Of a stretch of 27,828 nt of DNA, positions 1 to 10,020 are shown one piece after another; position 1 is the first letter of the stretch, and each line of letters starts with the position of its first letter. This DNA comes from Saccoglossus kowalevskii. Its lineage: Eukaryota; Hemichordata; Enteropneusta; Harrimaniidae. The stretch covers positions 767,717 through 795,544 of the forward strand of contig NW_003116450.1 of the NCBI RefSeq assembly GCF_000003605.2. Direction: 5' to 3'. The notes under the pieces were generated by a model. It worked only from the letters and a program-made list of their open reading frames with translations, had not been told where the DNA came from and did no database searches. The translations under genes and the position numbers were made by a program.

Positions 1-37
1 CCTCCACCTTCCTTCCTCCTCCCTTCTCTCTCAATCT
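1..37 (-). CDS. Possible partial exon at left edge of window
   Basis: On the minus strand a CTTGCTCTCATATGGTAG acceptor-like sequence is followed by a purine-rich stretch that runs off the window. The preceding exon (377-537) ends with one base of a codon, and joining it here gives an open reading continuing EIEREGRRKEGG. The phase fits, but the stretch is low-complexity (GA-rich) and only 37 bases are visible, so it could equally be a purine tract inside the intron. Confidence 0.25.
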
Positions 38-376
38 CTACCATATGAGAGCAAGATTCTTAAAACTGACAAGAATAAATCAACTAGTGAGCAGAAACAT
101 TTTTCAAAGCTTTTTTTATATTATACTGTACTTCCTCCATCTTTGGCCCCATCTTTTTTCTGTGTTCACTGACTGTAATAAGTATAACAATGATTTAATT
201 ATGGTTTCAGTATTTTAATAGCTATATGCAGTGTCAAAAGTACGGTAACTTCTAACAATATTATATAAACAAAGGTGCTAGCTTCTTATCATAAAAACAT
301 AATGGCAGTCCTATAATTGGTTTTATAATAATTTAATAATACACTTATTGAAATGAGAAGGTTTTTTTATTCTTAC
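38..376 (-). other. Intron sequence downstream of exon 377-537
   Basis: AT-rich sequence between the strong donor at 375-376 (minus strand GTAAGAAT) and the possible edge exon. I see no further gene, repeat or RNA signal in it. Confidence 0.4.
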
Positions 377-537
377 CCTCACTAGGAGGCGGTTCTTCAG
401 CGTGATTGCTTTGCATGCTACGAACTTTATCGACCACCGCAGCCATCCTAAGGGGTCCTGTCTTCTGTGAAAGCGGTGGCAGCGTGACGACCTTCTTCTT
501 GCCACCCAACATGGATCTGACTGCAGCATGTCGGAAT
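377..537 (-). CDS. Internal coding exon of an unrecognised gene (161 nt)
   Basis: The minus strand has an acceptor (..TTACACTATGAAG) at 538-539 and a strong donor (GAGG then GTAAGAAT) at 375-376. In the only sensible frame the exon starts with the last base of an Arg codon, continues FRHAAVRSMLGGKKKVV, passes through a proline- and basic-rich middle (TLPPLSQKTGPLRM, then AAVVDKVRSMQ) and ends SNHAEEPPPSE plus one base. An in-frame TGA lies just upstream of the acceptor, which supports splicing there. It is clearly more GC-rich than its flanks. The frame and phase continue exactly from exon 10021-10110, and also from microexon 1381-1398. Composition suggests a polar intracellular linker: no membrane segment, signal peptide or catalytic motif is visible. 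A longer ORF in another frame (323-553) is a shadow. Confidence 0.65.
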
Positions 538-1380
538 CTTCATAGTGTAACAAAACAAATTGCAGTTATTAAAATCAATTTAATTATTCAAAATTAGCAT
601 CACATTAAATATCAGCGCAAATTTTCAAAATTAACACATTTCATTGTTTGTAATGCAAACTTCAACGTTGTCATCAAGAAATTGATTACGGATATAAACA
701 ACATGTGAATGCAGGTGATGCACACATATTTTTAAGAGAAGAAGAAAAATATGAGAATTAGGTGAAAACTTGGTTTGCAGAGCAATAAAATAAAATTGCG
801 CATATTTACGGAGGGTGTGGTCAAACATGACAGTTACCAAAATTTAGCACAAATTGTGTCCACAATAAAGTGCACAATCAGAGGAATAGTCTTTCAATCA
901 GTGTTTGCTCACCAATGCGGAACTAAGTTGTTGTCAACTGTTAGTTTTGGAAGCCCGGGATATAACATGCAAATTTGAAACAATTTTTCATAAATATGCA
1001 AATCCCACAGAATTTTGAACAAGATTGTACCTTTTTTTTGTATGTTTTTACACCCTAACAAAATAAAAAACTTAAAAAATGATTTATATTGTTAGGATGA
1101 AAAACAGTGAAACAAAGTATTTTTATTATATTTTCCCTTTTTTTGACCTCACCATCTTTATAACAAGCAGGCATAAGAATTTCATACAGAGTAAGTACAC
1201 ACACATACACAAACAAACAAACAAACAAACAAAACAGAGCCAGTCTTTTTTTGTTGTTGTCAAAGTTAGGAATGAGAATTAGATGGAAAGATTACATAGG
1301 AACATCATAGTGATGCTTGCTGACAAAATGCAAACACTGTGGTGTGAGTAAAAATTCTGGTGCCTTAAATTGACACTTAC
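538..1380 (-). other. Intron sequence
   Basis: AT-rich sequence between exon 377-537 and microexon 1381-1398. Apart from a short CAAA microsatellite I see no structured element. The short ORFs on both strands look like chance. Confidence 0.4.
1209..1235. repeat. (CAAA)n microsatellite
   Basis: About six uninterrupted ACAA/CAAA units, preceded by an ACAC-rich stretch. Confidence 0.9.
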
Positions 1381-1398
1381 CGAGCCAAACTGACATTG
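1381..1398 (-). CDS. Candidate 18-nt microexon, frame-preserving
   Basis: On the minus strand an acceptor (TTTGTATGTGGTCTAG) is followed by 18 bases and then a near-consensus donor (CTCG then GTAAGTGTC). The length divides by three. In the phase demanded by its neighbours (two bases carried in, two carried out) it adds six residues, SNVSLA. The codon broken across the next junction (CG+A) still encodes the same Arg as the exon-skipped form (AG+A). So isoforms with and without it would read ..FARASNVSLARFRH.. and ..FARARFRH... Neuronal genes often carry optional microexons of this size. A chance pair of splice-like sites cannot be excluded by eye. Confidence 0.42.
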
Positions 1399-1945
1399 CT
1401 AGACCACATACAAACATTTGAGGATTAAAAATTGAATGATTTGTTTATTATATAATAACTAAATTTTGAACATATCTGTCAATCACATTTCCATTCTTCA
1501 CCTCATCATTTTGATTCACAAACTCGCATACATAATGAGCCTCACAACATTTGACCTATAAATGATGTGCAGCAATTATTTTGGTTTACTTGCCGATAAA
1601 TCAACAACATTTTTCAACAACATTTCATACTACAATTTCCCTTTTTTAAAAATATCTAGCTAATTAATTAAATAAACTAATAAGAAATTGATCTTTTCAA
1701 TTTGATTGATATCCAGTACTGAATGTTGATATTTTAAAATTGTACATTTACACATACTGTAGCTATGATCTTCATTCTGCTGAGTTGACATGGTAAAAAA
1801 TTGTTGTTATTGTCAAAAAATTTTTTTAATAATTTTTTTGCTAGGCAACTGTTCTGAACATTGAATGTCACCGTTGTCTCCCCCAACTTTTTTTAGCGAA
1901 TACCAAATGCTGATATATATTCCATTTTGCTATAAAGACCATATA
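1399..1945. other. Intron sequence with no recognised element
   Basis: AT-rich, with short poly(T) and poly(A) runs. No coding or repeat structure that I can support. Confidence 0.4.
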
Positions 1946-2148
1946 CTGTGGAATACTTTATTTTCGCTGGAATTAATTTTCGCTGAAATGGCTTTTTGTG
2001 CGTTTTGTATGGAATTTATTTTCACTGATTTTTGTGAAATGTGAAATATAGGCAAAAAAGTATATTCGCCGGATTTTATTTTCACTGAATCATCCCTTCA
2101 GCAAAAATAGCGAAAATATATTCCGAGCGAAAATAAAGTATTCTACAG
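1946..2148. mobile_element. MITE, CTGT..ACAG ends, copy 1 (TA target site)
   Basis: A 203-bp element with terminal inverted repeats. The left end reads CTGTGGAATACTTTATTTTC and the right end reads the complement with one mismatch (GAATACTTTATTTTCGCT is shared). Both ends are flanked by TA (1944-1945 and 2149-2150), the target site typical of Tc1/mariner-type MITEs. The interior repeats the TTTTCGCTG / AGCGAAAA motif many times, so most of the element can fold on itself. There is no coding capacity. A homologous copy lies inverted at 11440-11646. Confidence 0.85.
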
Positions 2149-2316
2149 TATTCTAGTTTGTTCCTACATGACATGGTTTTGTGACCATCTTTCTATCATA
2201 TGGCATTATGGCAAGATAATGCACTTTCCTGGCATCAAGTAGGCCCAGTCGAACACTAGCATCTGCGGGCCTTAACCAAGGTTTACCCAATACCACATGT
2301 GGATTTAGCCTTCCCA

Positions 2317-2401
2317 TTGAGTCTGTGGCACAATCGCCAGGGTAGGGGTTGACTTTTTTTTATTGTTCAACCCAATTTAGGATTTGATCCTGGGTCTACC
2401 A
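2317..2401 (+). repeat. Weak tRNA-like (SINE or tRNA relic) segment
   Basis: GGATTTGATCC at 2380-2390 resembles a pol III B box, and it is followed by TGGGTCTACCA, like a tRNA 3' end. A poor A-box-like TGGCACAATCG lies about 55 bases upstream at 2325. The region is less AT-rich than its surroundings. I cannot fold a convincing cloverleaf, so this is only a hint of a tRNA-derived SINE. Confidence 0.2.
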
Positions 2402-2536
2402 AATCAGAGTTTGATCAACAATTATTAACCTCCATGCTATGAACAGTATGGTCCAAAAGTTGGTACAATATGCATGATGAACGTTATAAACAAAACAAAG
2501 AACACAATAAGGCCAAAAAGAGAAAAAAATTGTTTT

Positions 2537-2703
2537 GTTGCCCTCAGCGACTGACCGAAAAATATGAAATATCGGGTCGTGTTTTTTTTTTTCTCATATA
2601 CCTCAGCTATTTACGATACCCTTAGTTTTCACGAGTTTAAAAAAAAAAAAAAAAAAAATCCGTCCGACCGACCCAATTTTCAATTTTCCGACTTGAGGGC
2701 AAC
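2537..2703. mobile_element. Short inverted-repeat element with GTTGCCCTCA ends
   Basis: Perfect 10-bp terminal inverted repeats: GTTGCCCTCA at 2537-2546 and TGAGGGCAAC at 2694-2703. The similarity extends inward imperfectly (GACCGAAAAAT against ATTTTCCGAC). Inside are CGGGTCG and CGACCGACCC stretches and a run of 20 A (2639-2658). It is 167 bp long and non-coding, so a MITE or a foldback element. Confidence 0.6.
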
Positions 2704-3159
2704 ATAAGTTTTTTTTTTTTACCTAATTATGAACGGGCTGTGTATAATGCATCCTACTTTTGTTAAATGTTTGAAGGGTTTTAATACAAAAGTCACGGTT
2801 CATATCCAAAATGCCTCACTAAAATTGACACTGCTATTGGGATTATATTCCCTTTGAAATTTTTCAAAAATTTGAACCCCAAAAAACAAGCGCCTGTTAA
2901 ATTTTTGAAAGTTTGTGCTCATCATATTAAAGCAGAGGGATTGTCGCGAGCGTGTCCTTGAAACTTGAGTTCCAAGTGGCGTATACAACAGATTGTTTAT
3001 TTACATCAAAACAGACATTCTGTATAATAGTAATATGGCCAAAAATAAAAACAAATAACGGTTGTCTTTGATCTGATTATGAAACACACTGATATGTATG
3101 ATGTATGTGCCAAATACGAATGAAAATGGTACATAAATTGTGAAAATATAGTAGTAAGG
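2704..3159. other. Non-coding sequence with no clear element
   Basis: AT-rich. The part from about 3050 begins to resemble the modules of the following repeat (AAATACGAATGAAAATGG, GCCAAAAAGTCAG), so the element may start earlier than I mark it. Confidence 0.35.
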
Positions 3160-3675
3160 CCAAAAAGTCAGATTGCTGTCAATCCGCCATCCTTGGCCGG
3201 ATTTTGAAACAAATTGTCATGGACATGCATCCTAACATGTATAAAGTACATGTATGTGCCAAATTTGAATAGAAATTGACAGAGCATGTCCAAGATACCG
3301 CATACAAAAAAACAAAACAAGATGCCTGCCAGTCGACCACCTTTGATCCAATTGCAAAATAAATTGTCATGGACATGTATCCTAACATGTATAATCTATG
3401 TACCAAGTTTAAATGACACAGCATGTCCAAAATACAACATTTTCAAAAAACAAGATGGCTGCCAATCGGCCATTTTGAATCAAATCGCTAAACCACTGCA
3501 TGTGCATATGTCCCACATAAAGTACTAGGCACATGCAAAGAATGAACAGAATCGGTCCAAGGGATTCTGAGATATGACTCCGGACGGACACAACGACGCA
3601 CAGACGCACGGACGAACGGAGACCAAATTATAAGTCCCCGTTTTTGGACTTCGTCCGAACGGGGACTAATTAAAG
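3160..3675 (+). mobile_element. Non-autonomous repeat with tandem modules, ACGG-like tract and end hairpin (pearl/Helitron-like)
   Basis: Three degenerate modules of about 130-150 bp share a core like GATGGCTGCCAATCGGCCAT (at about 3184, 3333 and 3467). The first two continue into AAATTGTCATGGACATG and CCTAACATGTATAA. A GACGGACACAACGACGCACA-type tract follows at 3580-3620, and the repeat ends in a hairpin at 3633-3667 followed by CTAA. Bivalve 'pearl' elements are known for this order: tandem core, ACGG microsatellite, terminal palindrome. Assignment to that family is inference from structure only. Confidence 0.5.
3633..3667. repeat. Terminal hairpin of the repeat element
   Basis: AGTCCCCGTT...GGAC, loop TTC, then GTCC..AACGGGGACT. 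The arms pair over about 14 bases with a small internal bulge. It is a strong stem in an AT-rich setting. Confidence 0.8.
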
Positions 3676-5119
3676 CAGTTTTTCACATTGTTTCAACTAA
3701 AACATTATTACTTTTATAAAATACTTTATTACAAATTGACAAGCTTTTTAATACTTTTATTAGTGAAATTAGATGGAAAAAAATTTTTTTGTAATGTCTA
3801 AGGGATTTCATAGATTTTGATAAAAAGCTATTAATGTCAAAATATGTTACTCAGCTCAAAATTAATGAAATAGTCGAGAAAGTTACCTGCATTTAAATAA
3901 TGAGTTCAGCTGTTAAGAGCAGAAACAGGGTAAAATAGTTCATATATGACAGCTTAGGTACGTGGTAAATAGTATATTCATTTCAGTAATGAAAAACATG
4001 GACATGTTTCACTTGAATGCTTAAGTCATTTTTCATCAGTCTTATGGTATTTCTAAATAGTAGCAAGCAATTATAATTATTTAATTTTTCAAAGAATGTC
4101 ATCCTCATTCAATGCAGCAGTTATAACAGAATCATACTTTCAATATTTGTTTATTTATACTGAACATTTTCTTTAATAATTTCCCTTAGTATTCATGAGT
4201 TTATGAGTGATTCTTTTTTAGCACAATATTTTTCCCACCAAAATTTTAATGCAACAGTTTTCAAATTTGTATTTATTTTCCTATAAAATTTTTAATTTTT
4301 GCCTAAAAGAACATAATTTTCCATTGGCTGGAGGTCTTAATTGACATTTTGAAAAAAAAAATCGAAAACATTATGCAAGCATATTTTGAAAAATTCATAA
4401 TCCGCATTATCATTGACCATATTTCATTAAAAGAAAAGAAATTTTACTGAATTAGAAATTAGAATACAGAGAGGTTATTAAATTAAAAATTTGAAAAATA
4501 ATTTGATAAATAATAGCATCAATGAATGTTCTTCACTTTTACATTGTAAATAATATCTCGTCTGCGTAGACCATATTTATGTAACCATTAATTTCAGCGT
4601 AACCCGCACCCTTACCACGACACTCAATCGGTCAACAAATTAAAGACATGTCAGTCTATTACTGTTAGCTTTATATGAGAAACCCTTCATGAATACTTCA
4701 CAGAATGGACAAATTGATTAGACAGCTAAGTGGTATGGTGAATTAATATTTACATAGTTAGGGGGTTGTCGATTACTGAGTAAGCGGTTATAAGATTAAT
4801 CAGCAGCTGAATGTCTTGTAGCAAATCTAATGTCACACTTGCATTTGTGATATGACCAAGGACTGTCATTATATTGACCATTTTACTAATCTTTTAATTC
4901 CCTTAGACATTTGTCTGAAATGAATCATAGAATCGGTTTTCAAATTATTTTTAGAAAACAAGGTCACATTCGTGTCATGAAGGAAAAAAAATCAAAATAT
5001 ATATAATAAAAACATAGTCAAGCTATAAAAACAGACTTTCTTTTTAAAAAAAATGTAATTGTTAAAGACAATAAAGAACAAGCCAAATCATGACATGACA
5101 TGTTACAGTTCCCACATTG
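3676..5119. other. Long AT-rich stretch with nothing recognised
   Basis: Intronic with respect to the minus-strand gene. There are poly(A/T) runs but no exon with matching splice sites, no tandem repeat and no terminal inverted repeats that I can see. A CCCTTAC donor-like site near 4613 lacks a convincing acceptor. Confidence 0.4.
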
Positions 5120-5700
5120 TACAATAAAACTGAAATGAGTCAGCCATTTTGAATCAGAATTTGAAACAAATGCATAATATTTGAGATGATGAAAGTTTAA
5201 AGATTGATTAAAATTATTCAAGTATGTCAGAGATTTGGTTCTGGAACAGCATTTATCAATACAAAATAGCCATCAGTCAGCCATTTTGAATCTGATTTGA
5301 AAAACAAAATGATGTTCATTAAGGTCCCATAGACATAGCAGAATTTCTTGATTTTGATGCATTTGTAACATTTCAACGACTGCTATTCGGCCATTCTGAA
5401 TTTGAATTGTCAAAAGAATGCATTTGCATACAAAATGTACATGTATGTGTGGTATGATGTATACTGTATGCGTAAAGTTTGAATATGATTAGTCAAAAGA
5501 TATAGCCACCAGTCGGCCATTTTGAATCCAATCTGAAAAAACAAAAAGACACGCGTCAAAGTGGTATTATGTTTAATGTATGTAGCAGCTGTGAATGAAA
5601 TCTGCCCATACACAAGATAAATGTTTGGTTTTTACTAATTTTAATCACAAAAATGGCTACCATTTTGCTATGTGAAATTGGACCATAAAATAAATGGACG
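5120..5700 (+). repeat. Degenerate array of GGCCATTTTGAAT modules
   Basis: The module CAGTC(A/G)GCCATTTTGAATC recurs at about 5143, 5280, 5390 and 5516, spaced 110-137 bp. Each is followed by ATTTGAAA-type sequence, with a weaker match near 5650 (AAATGGCTACCATTTTG). It is the same module as in the 3160-3675 element, so this is probably a second, older member without the ACGG tract. Confidence 0.6.
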
Positions 5701-5875
5701 TGCATATGTATCCCAAGATGCATCATTTATTTATGAAGTTTCAATTTACTTGGTCTATAGGTATGTCAATTCCCTCGTTTCGGACTGTCAAAATGAATAA
5801 TATTTTAGACCAAGAAGTAGATAAACTAGCAGCCTGTCGGCTGAGATAGCTCCGCTGTTATCAATGCACATTTCA

Positions 5876-6650
5876 ATTAAAGAACTGCAGATATCATCAG
5901 AAAATGAACAATATGTATAGTATTAAAGCAATCAGACTTGCTGTTTTCAAAAAAAATTTTAAAATGTTACTTTTATCAAAAATATTCATTAAAATTAGAT
6001 AATTGAAGAACAAAATCATCACGAAATGAACAAATCTGAGAGAGGTCAACCTGTAGTACCTATGTAGTATATATAATATTAAAGCAATTGGACTTGCGGT
6101 TTTTAACAAGAAGTTGAAAATATCACTTTTTACCAAAAATGACAAAAATAATCATGAAAATTAGAGAATTAAAGATATCATCACGAAATGAACAAAACTG
6201 AGAGAGGACCACATGTAGTACCTAGATATGTAATATCAAAGCAATTGGACCTGCGGTTTTTAACAAGTAGTCGAAAATATCACTTTTTACCAAAAATGAA
6301 AAAAATATTCATGAAAATTAGAGAATTAAAGATATCATCATGAAATGAACAAATCTGAGAGAGGTCCACATGTAGTACCTAGATATGTAATATCAAAGCA
6401 ATTGGACTTTCGGTTTTTAACAAGAAGTCGAAAATATCACTTTTTAACAAAAATGACAAAAATATTCATCAAAATTAGAAAATTAAAGATATTATCACAA
6501 AATGGACAAATCTGAGAGAGGTCCACCCAAAGTACCTACATACCAAGTATCAAAGCATTTGGGCTAGCGGTTTTCAAGAAGAAGTTGAAAACAGCATTTT
6601 CGACCAAAAATGACAAAAATATTCGCTATAAATAAGACAATTGAACATAT
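5876..6650 (+). repeat. 157-bp tandem satellite, about five copies
   Basis: The anchor AAAGCAAT starts at 5925, 6081, 6238, 6395 and 6552 (AAAGCATT in the last), with spacings of 156, 157, 157 and 157. Each unit also carries CGGTTTTTAACAAGAAGT, ACTTTTTACCAAAAATGA and GAACAAATCTGAGAGAGGTC. The outer copies are more diverged. The unit length is close to a nucleosome repeat and to the core units of bivalve pearl elements. It is non-coding: the 82-aa minus-strand ORF here is a by-product. Confidence 0.9.
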
Positions 6651-7649
6651 TGGGAATATATTGTTGTTGTGTATGATTCACAATATGTATATGTTCAATG
6701 TACCTGTACAATGTAGCACAAGCAAACATCCAGAATGACAGGGACGGAGAAAAAATGGTGGGTTATACTGCCACAGTGGAAGTTTAGAGATATATTCACT
6801 GATTTTTTGACCACCATTTTCACAAATCTTTCATGAAAAATGCCAATTTTTTAACCAAAAGGTACCCTCAATATTGATGGTTTTGGGTCCATTTTTGAAC
6901 TAGGGAGAATCAAGTTCTTTCAAAAAATTTCACAATTATAATACAATAATGGCAAGATGACCACTTGAGGGCAGCAGAAACTTAGGATTAAAACTTTCAA
7001 AATGTAGAAACAAGATCTGAGGTCAAATAATTGCTAGAGAGTTGATGACAAAAGTACATGTTAACTGACCCCTACATGTAGAATGGTATAAATAGATAGT
7101 CTGTATATATGGTTAACCATAGACCTTAGAAAGAGGTCTTAACAGCGCTATGCTATTGTTAAAATCACTAAGTACAATATGACACCCATACGCACGTCAT
7201 TCCACTATTCAATTACAACATTGTGTTGTGCGTTAACAAAAACCATTCAAAAAGAATGGTCTTATTTTCTTCTCAAGACACTGGAAATAACTTCTATTGA
7301 ATACAGTTTGCAAGTTTTGAATCTGGAGCAGAATCCAAATTTCCTAAATTGCAGTCAGTATAATTACCACGGTAACAACAAGGTTGTCTGGGGCAGAAAA
7401 TTTGTGAATTCTCTTTAATTAAGACAAGTTTACAGTCATGCAAGTTTAATTTTTTTGGGCACATTTCTTCTTTTATAGTTACCAACTTATTGTCAATCTG
7501 TGGTAAAATATGCATTTGTTGTTGTATTTTAGTGCCTTAAATATTGCACCAATCAGCATGCCTCACCTATAGTTGGTAGGAACCAATCAAAAGACATGTA
7601 CCATAAATTTGTTTGAAAAAAACATTGCATCATGACAGGCTCTGTATAT
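6651..7649. other. Non-coding stretch with nothing recognised
   Basis: Intronic AT-rich DNA. The overlapping short ORFs around 7179-7515 on both strands look like chance. An imperfect palindrome TTACCACGGTAA at 7366-7377 resembles the X-box near 21.6 kb but is weaker. Confidence 0.4.
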
Positions 7650-7688
7650 CCACAGTTCCTCTATCCTCTATCGATAGAGGGACTGTGG
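7650..7688. repeat. 15-bp-arm hairpin
   Basis: CCACAGTTCCTCTAT and ATAGAGGGACTGTGG pair with one mismatch around a 9-base loop that itself repeats CCTCTATCG. ATAT flanks extend the symmetry. It could be a tiny foldback element or a transcribed hairpin. Confidence 0.75.
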
Positions 7689-8073
7689 TATATCATATCA
7701 AAATAATTCAAAACAAAGCAAAGTAAAAAGTAAACACAAAACAAATATTTTAAAAGAGCTGGATAATAGTGTCCACATTACAGATCATTGTTTGTTTGTT
7801 GGGTTTGAGTGATTGTTATTTACTCTACTGATCACTTGACTATAAGCAGCAACACAAACATATCATACTAACAACAAATACGGTACCCCGCAACAGACAT
7901 AACAACATGAATCTTGGCCCCTTGATCTATCTACAAAATCCAACTTTCATTTTCCACTTTTTTACAGGCCAGTTGGCAAGACTAAATTTTGACTAAAATT
8001 GGAAATTAAGTCATAAAACTGCTGTTTTTCTGCTAAAGACATCAAACCAACTGTTGTTACATCATCACCGTCT
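7689..8073. other. Non-coding stretch with nothing recognised
   Basis: AT-rich intronic sequence before the TTAA-flanked MITE. No exon or repeat that I can support. Confidence 0.4.
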
Positions 8074-8077
8074 TTAA

Positions 8078-8222
8078 CCGTTTGAATGCCAAAATAAATT
8101 TTTATTCCATCTACAAAATAAATCTGCATCATCAAAATTATGAAAAACATTATAGAAAATACATGAAAATGTAAAATTTTGGGGATAACATTTTGGCGAA
8201 AAAAATGATGGCGTTCAAAGGG
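8078..8222. mobile_element. TTAA-flanked MITE, CCCTTTGAACGCC ends (piggyBac-like)
   Basis: A 145-bp element bounded by TTAA on both sides (8074-8077 and 8223-8226). Counted outward to the flanks, the inverted ends CTTTAACCGTTTGAATGCC and GGCGTTCAAAGGGTTAAAG match at 17 of 19 positions. A TTAA target site with ends beginning CCC is the hallmark of piggyBac-type elements, so a non-autonomous member is likely. An internal TTTTGGCG stretch recurs in related copies. The 62-aa minus-strand ORF across it is not a gene. Confidence 0.75.
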
Positions 8223-8279
8223 TTAAAGAAAAATGTAAAATGTGCAAAGACGAATGAGTGAAATTTATACTTTCATATA

Positions 8280-8342
8280 CGGACACAATTTCTGACTATA
8301 AAATTTTGGTTATTTACCTGTTTCTGTGTGATATTGTGTCCG
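8280..8342. repeat. 10-bp perfect inverted repeat
   Basis: CGGACACAAT at 8280-8289 and ATTGTGTCCG at 8333-8342 bracket about 43 bases. It may be a small foldback or a relic of an element. Confidence 0.6.
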
Positions 8343-8912
8343 ATGTCAAGAAAGATGATACAATAGTGTTATTAGTGCACTGCAACAATTAGAATCGTGC
8401 AAAAAAAAAAGATTTTTTTTCCTAGGAAAAAAGCGGTTATTAATGCAGGTTATAAATTATAGCTGCTGCTAATGTTGCCATAGAGATTGTGATGGTGAAA
8501 ATACGAGTAGTAAAAATAACTATAAAAATAATTTTTGCTTTGATGTAAGAGTTGTTCTCATTGGCTGAATGGCACCAGGAGCAGCTATACTAGCCAATCA
8601 TATTATACCTTATATCCCACACAACTTATTGACACCACAAAAAGCTCTGCATAATTAATTTATTAATAGAAAATTCAACTTCATATCAATCAATTCAAGC
8701 TATGTTTGACATGCAATCTCAACTTTTTTGAATCAAGAATTTATGAATATTAACAAAAAAGTAAAATGTCTTCTTTGAAGCCTTGAGATGTGTTTGGAAA
8801 CATTATAAAATCCATACTACGATACACTGGCTTAAAAACAGATCAGTATTGTGTTTCACTTGTGATGTAGGAACATCACACATATTGAGATTATAGTATC
8901 GTATCAATGCAC
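8343..8912. other. Non-coding stretch with nothing recognised
   Basis: AT-rich intronic DNA with poly(A)/poly(T) runs near 8400. No supported feature. Confidence 0.4.
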
Positions 8913-9085
8913 TTTGGGAATAAGGATAACCACAGACCCTGGAAAATATCAAATGAATATACTCTAATGGGAATAAGAATACTCGGTAACCCTGAGGACC
9001 TGAAAAATATGAATAAACTCAGGAACTTGAACAGGAACAGGGATAGCCACAGGCCCTAGAAAAATGGTGACGTACGAATACACCT
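8913..9085 (+). repeat. Degenerate tandem repeat, about three copies
   Basis: Phrases such as GGGAATAAGGATAACCACAG, ..CCCTGGAAAATAT.. and GAATA recur at about 8916, 8968 and 9040 (GGGATAGCCACAGGCCCTAG), giving units of roughly 50-70 bp with many differences. Confidence 0.5.
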
Positions 9086-9384
9086 CAACAGCTACAAAAT
9101 AATGTTCCCATCATGCATTGCAAGATTCTTGAAACTTGATACTTTAGAAAATATGGCAGGTTTTAAATAAACTGAAAACCAACAAGCTCAGATCTACTGA
9201 CATTGCATGCAAGTTTCTTGAGAATTTATTTTGCAAGAATGTTTTTCGGAAACGGAATTTTTCCAGTACACCTGGCTTCTTTCCATAACAGTCCATATGG
9301 TAGGAGATTGTTATATCCCTATCTATTTCTTGCATTTATCTTTTTTTGTTGCTTTTTTTTTCACAAATATTTTCAGTAGATTTT

Positions 9385-9645
9385 TGTTAGAGAAGTTGTG
9401 GTACGTAGGCCCCTTAGCCAGGCAATATTTATTTCCCAAATTCTTTTAGTACAATAGTTTCAGACTTACCATCCAGCTAAAATAACAATTAGAAATTTCT
9501 AAAATACTTTCAGTTACATTAGTTTTCAGAAAAGTTTTAGCAAAGCAATATATATTACCAAAATTATTTTTACTGCAATAGTTTCAGAGAAGTTGTGGTA
9601 TGAATTAAGCCCCCCCTAGCAAAGCAACATTTAGATACATGTACA
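9385..9645 (+). repeat. Diverged duplications around GAAGTTGTGGTA
   Basis: AGAGAAGTTGTGGTA occurs at about 9389 and 9586, followed each time by a GCCCC..TAGC(C/A)A(G/A)GCAA phrase. The phrase TACAATAGTTTCAGA / TGCAATAGTTTCAGA also occurs twice (about 9450 and 9571). It is an old local duplication rather than a clean array. Confidence 0.5.
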
Positions 9646-10020
9646 TGCAAAATAAAGTGACACTAAGTAACAAACAATAAATGCTAACAAACACAATTTA
9701 CAGTTCAATCCAAATTCAGATTTTCAGGAAGCTTATACTAGTAAACCATTCATGCATATCCCATCATGCAACACTAATTTAGCATGTTTTGTGATTTGCA
9801 TCTTGCCAACCAATATTTACATACACAGCGAACAAACAAAGATACACTTAAAACAAAACAAAAACAACGACCACATGAATACATGTTGATTTGTTAACAC
9901 AGTAAACAATTTATACATAAATGCTTGGAAGGGATGAGCAAATATATTTTTAATAACACTGAATGTGATTGGCTAGGGATGGTGGTAACAGGGTGAAGCA
10001 GCCAATCAGCATTTGCATAC
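9646..10020. other. Intron sequence
   Basis: AT-rich sequence next to exon 10021-10110. Nothing further is recognised. Confidence 0.4.

Noticed and set aside
323-553. 76-codon minus-strand ORF over the first exon
   Set aside because: It is the wrong frame and reads through the donor into the intron. The spliced frame fits the neighbouring exons.
2317-2401. A functional tRNA gene
   Set aside because: Only the B-box side looks right. No acceptor stem or cloverleaf can be formed, so at most it is a SINE or a relic.
9470-9476. 7-nt microexon candidate on the minus strand (TTGTTATTTTAG acceptor, GTAAGTCTG donor)
   Set aside because: Both sites are good, but seven bases break the frame between exons 10021-10110 and 377-537. 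It shows that such pairs arise by chance here.
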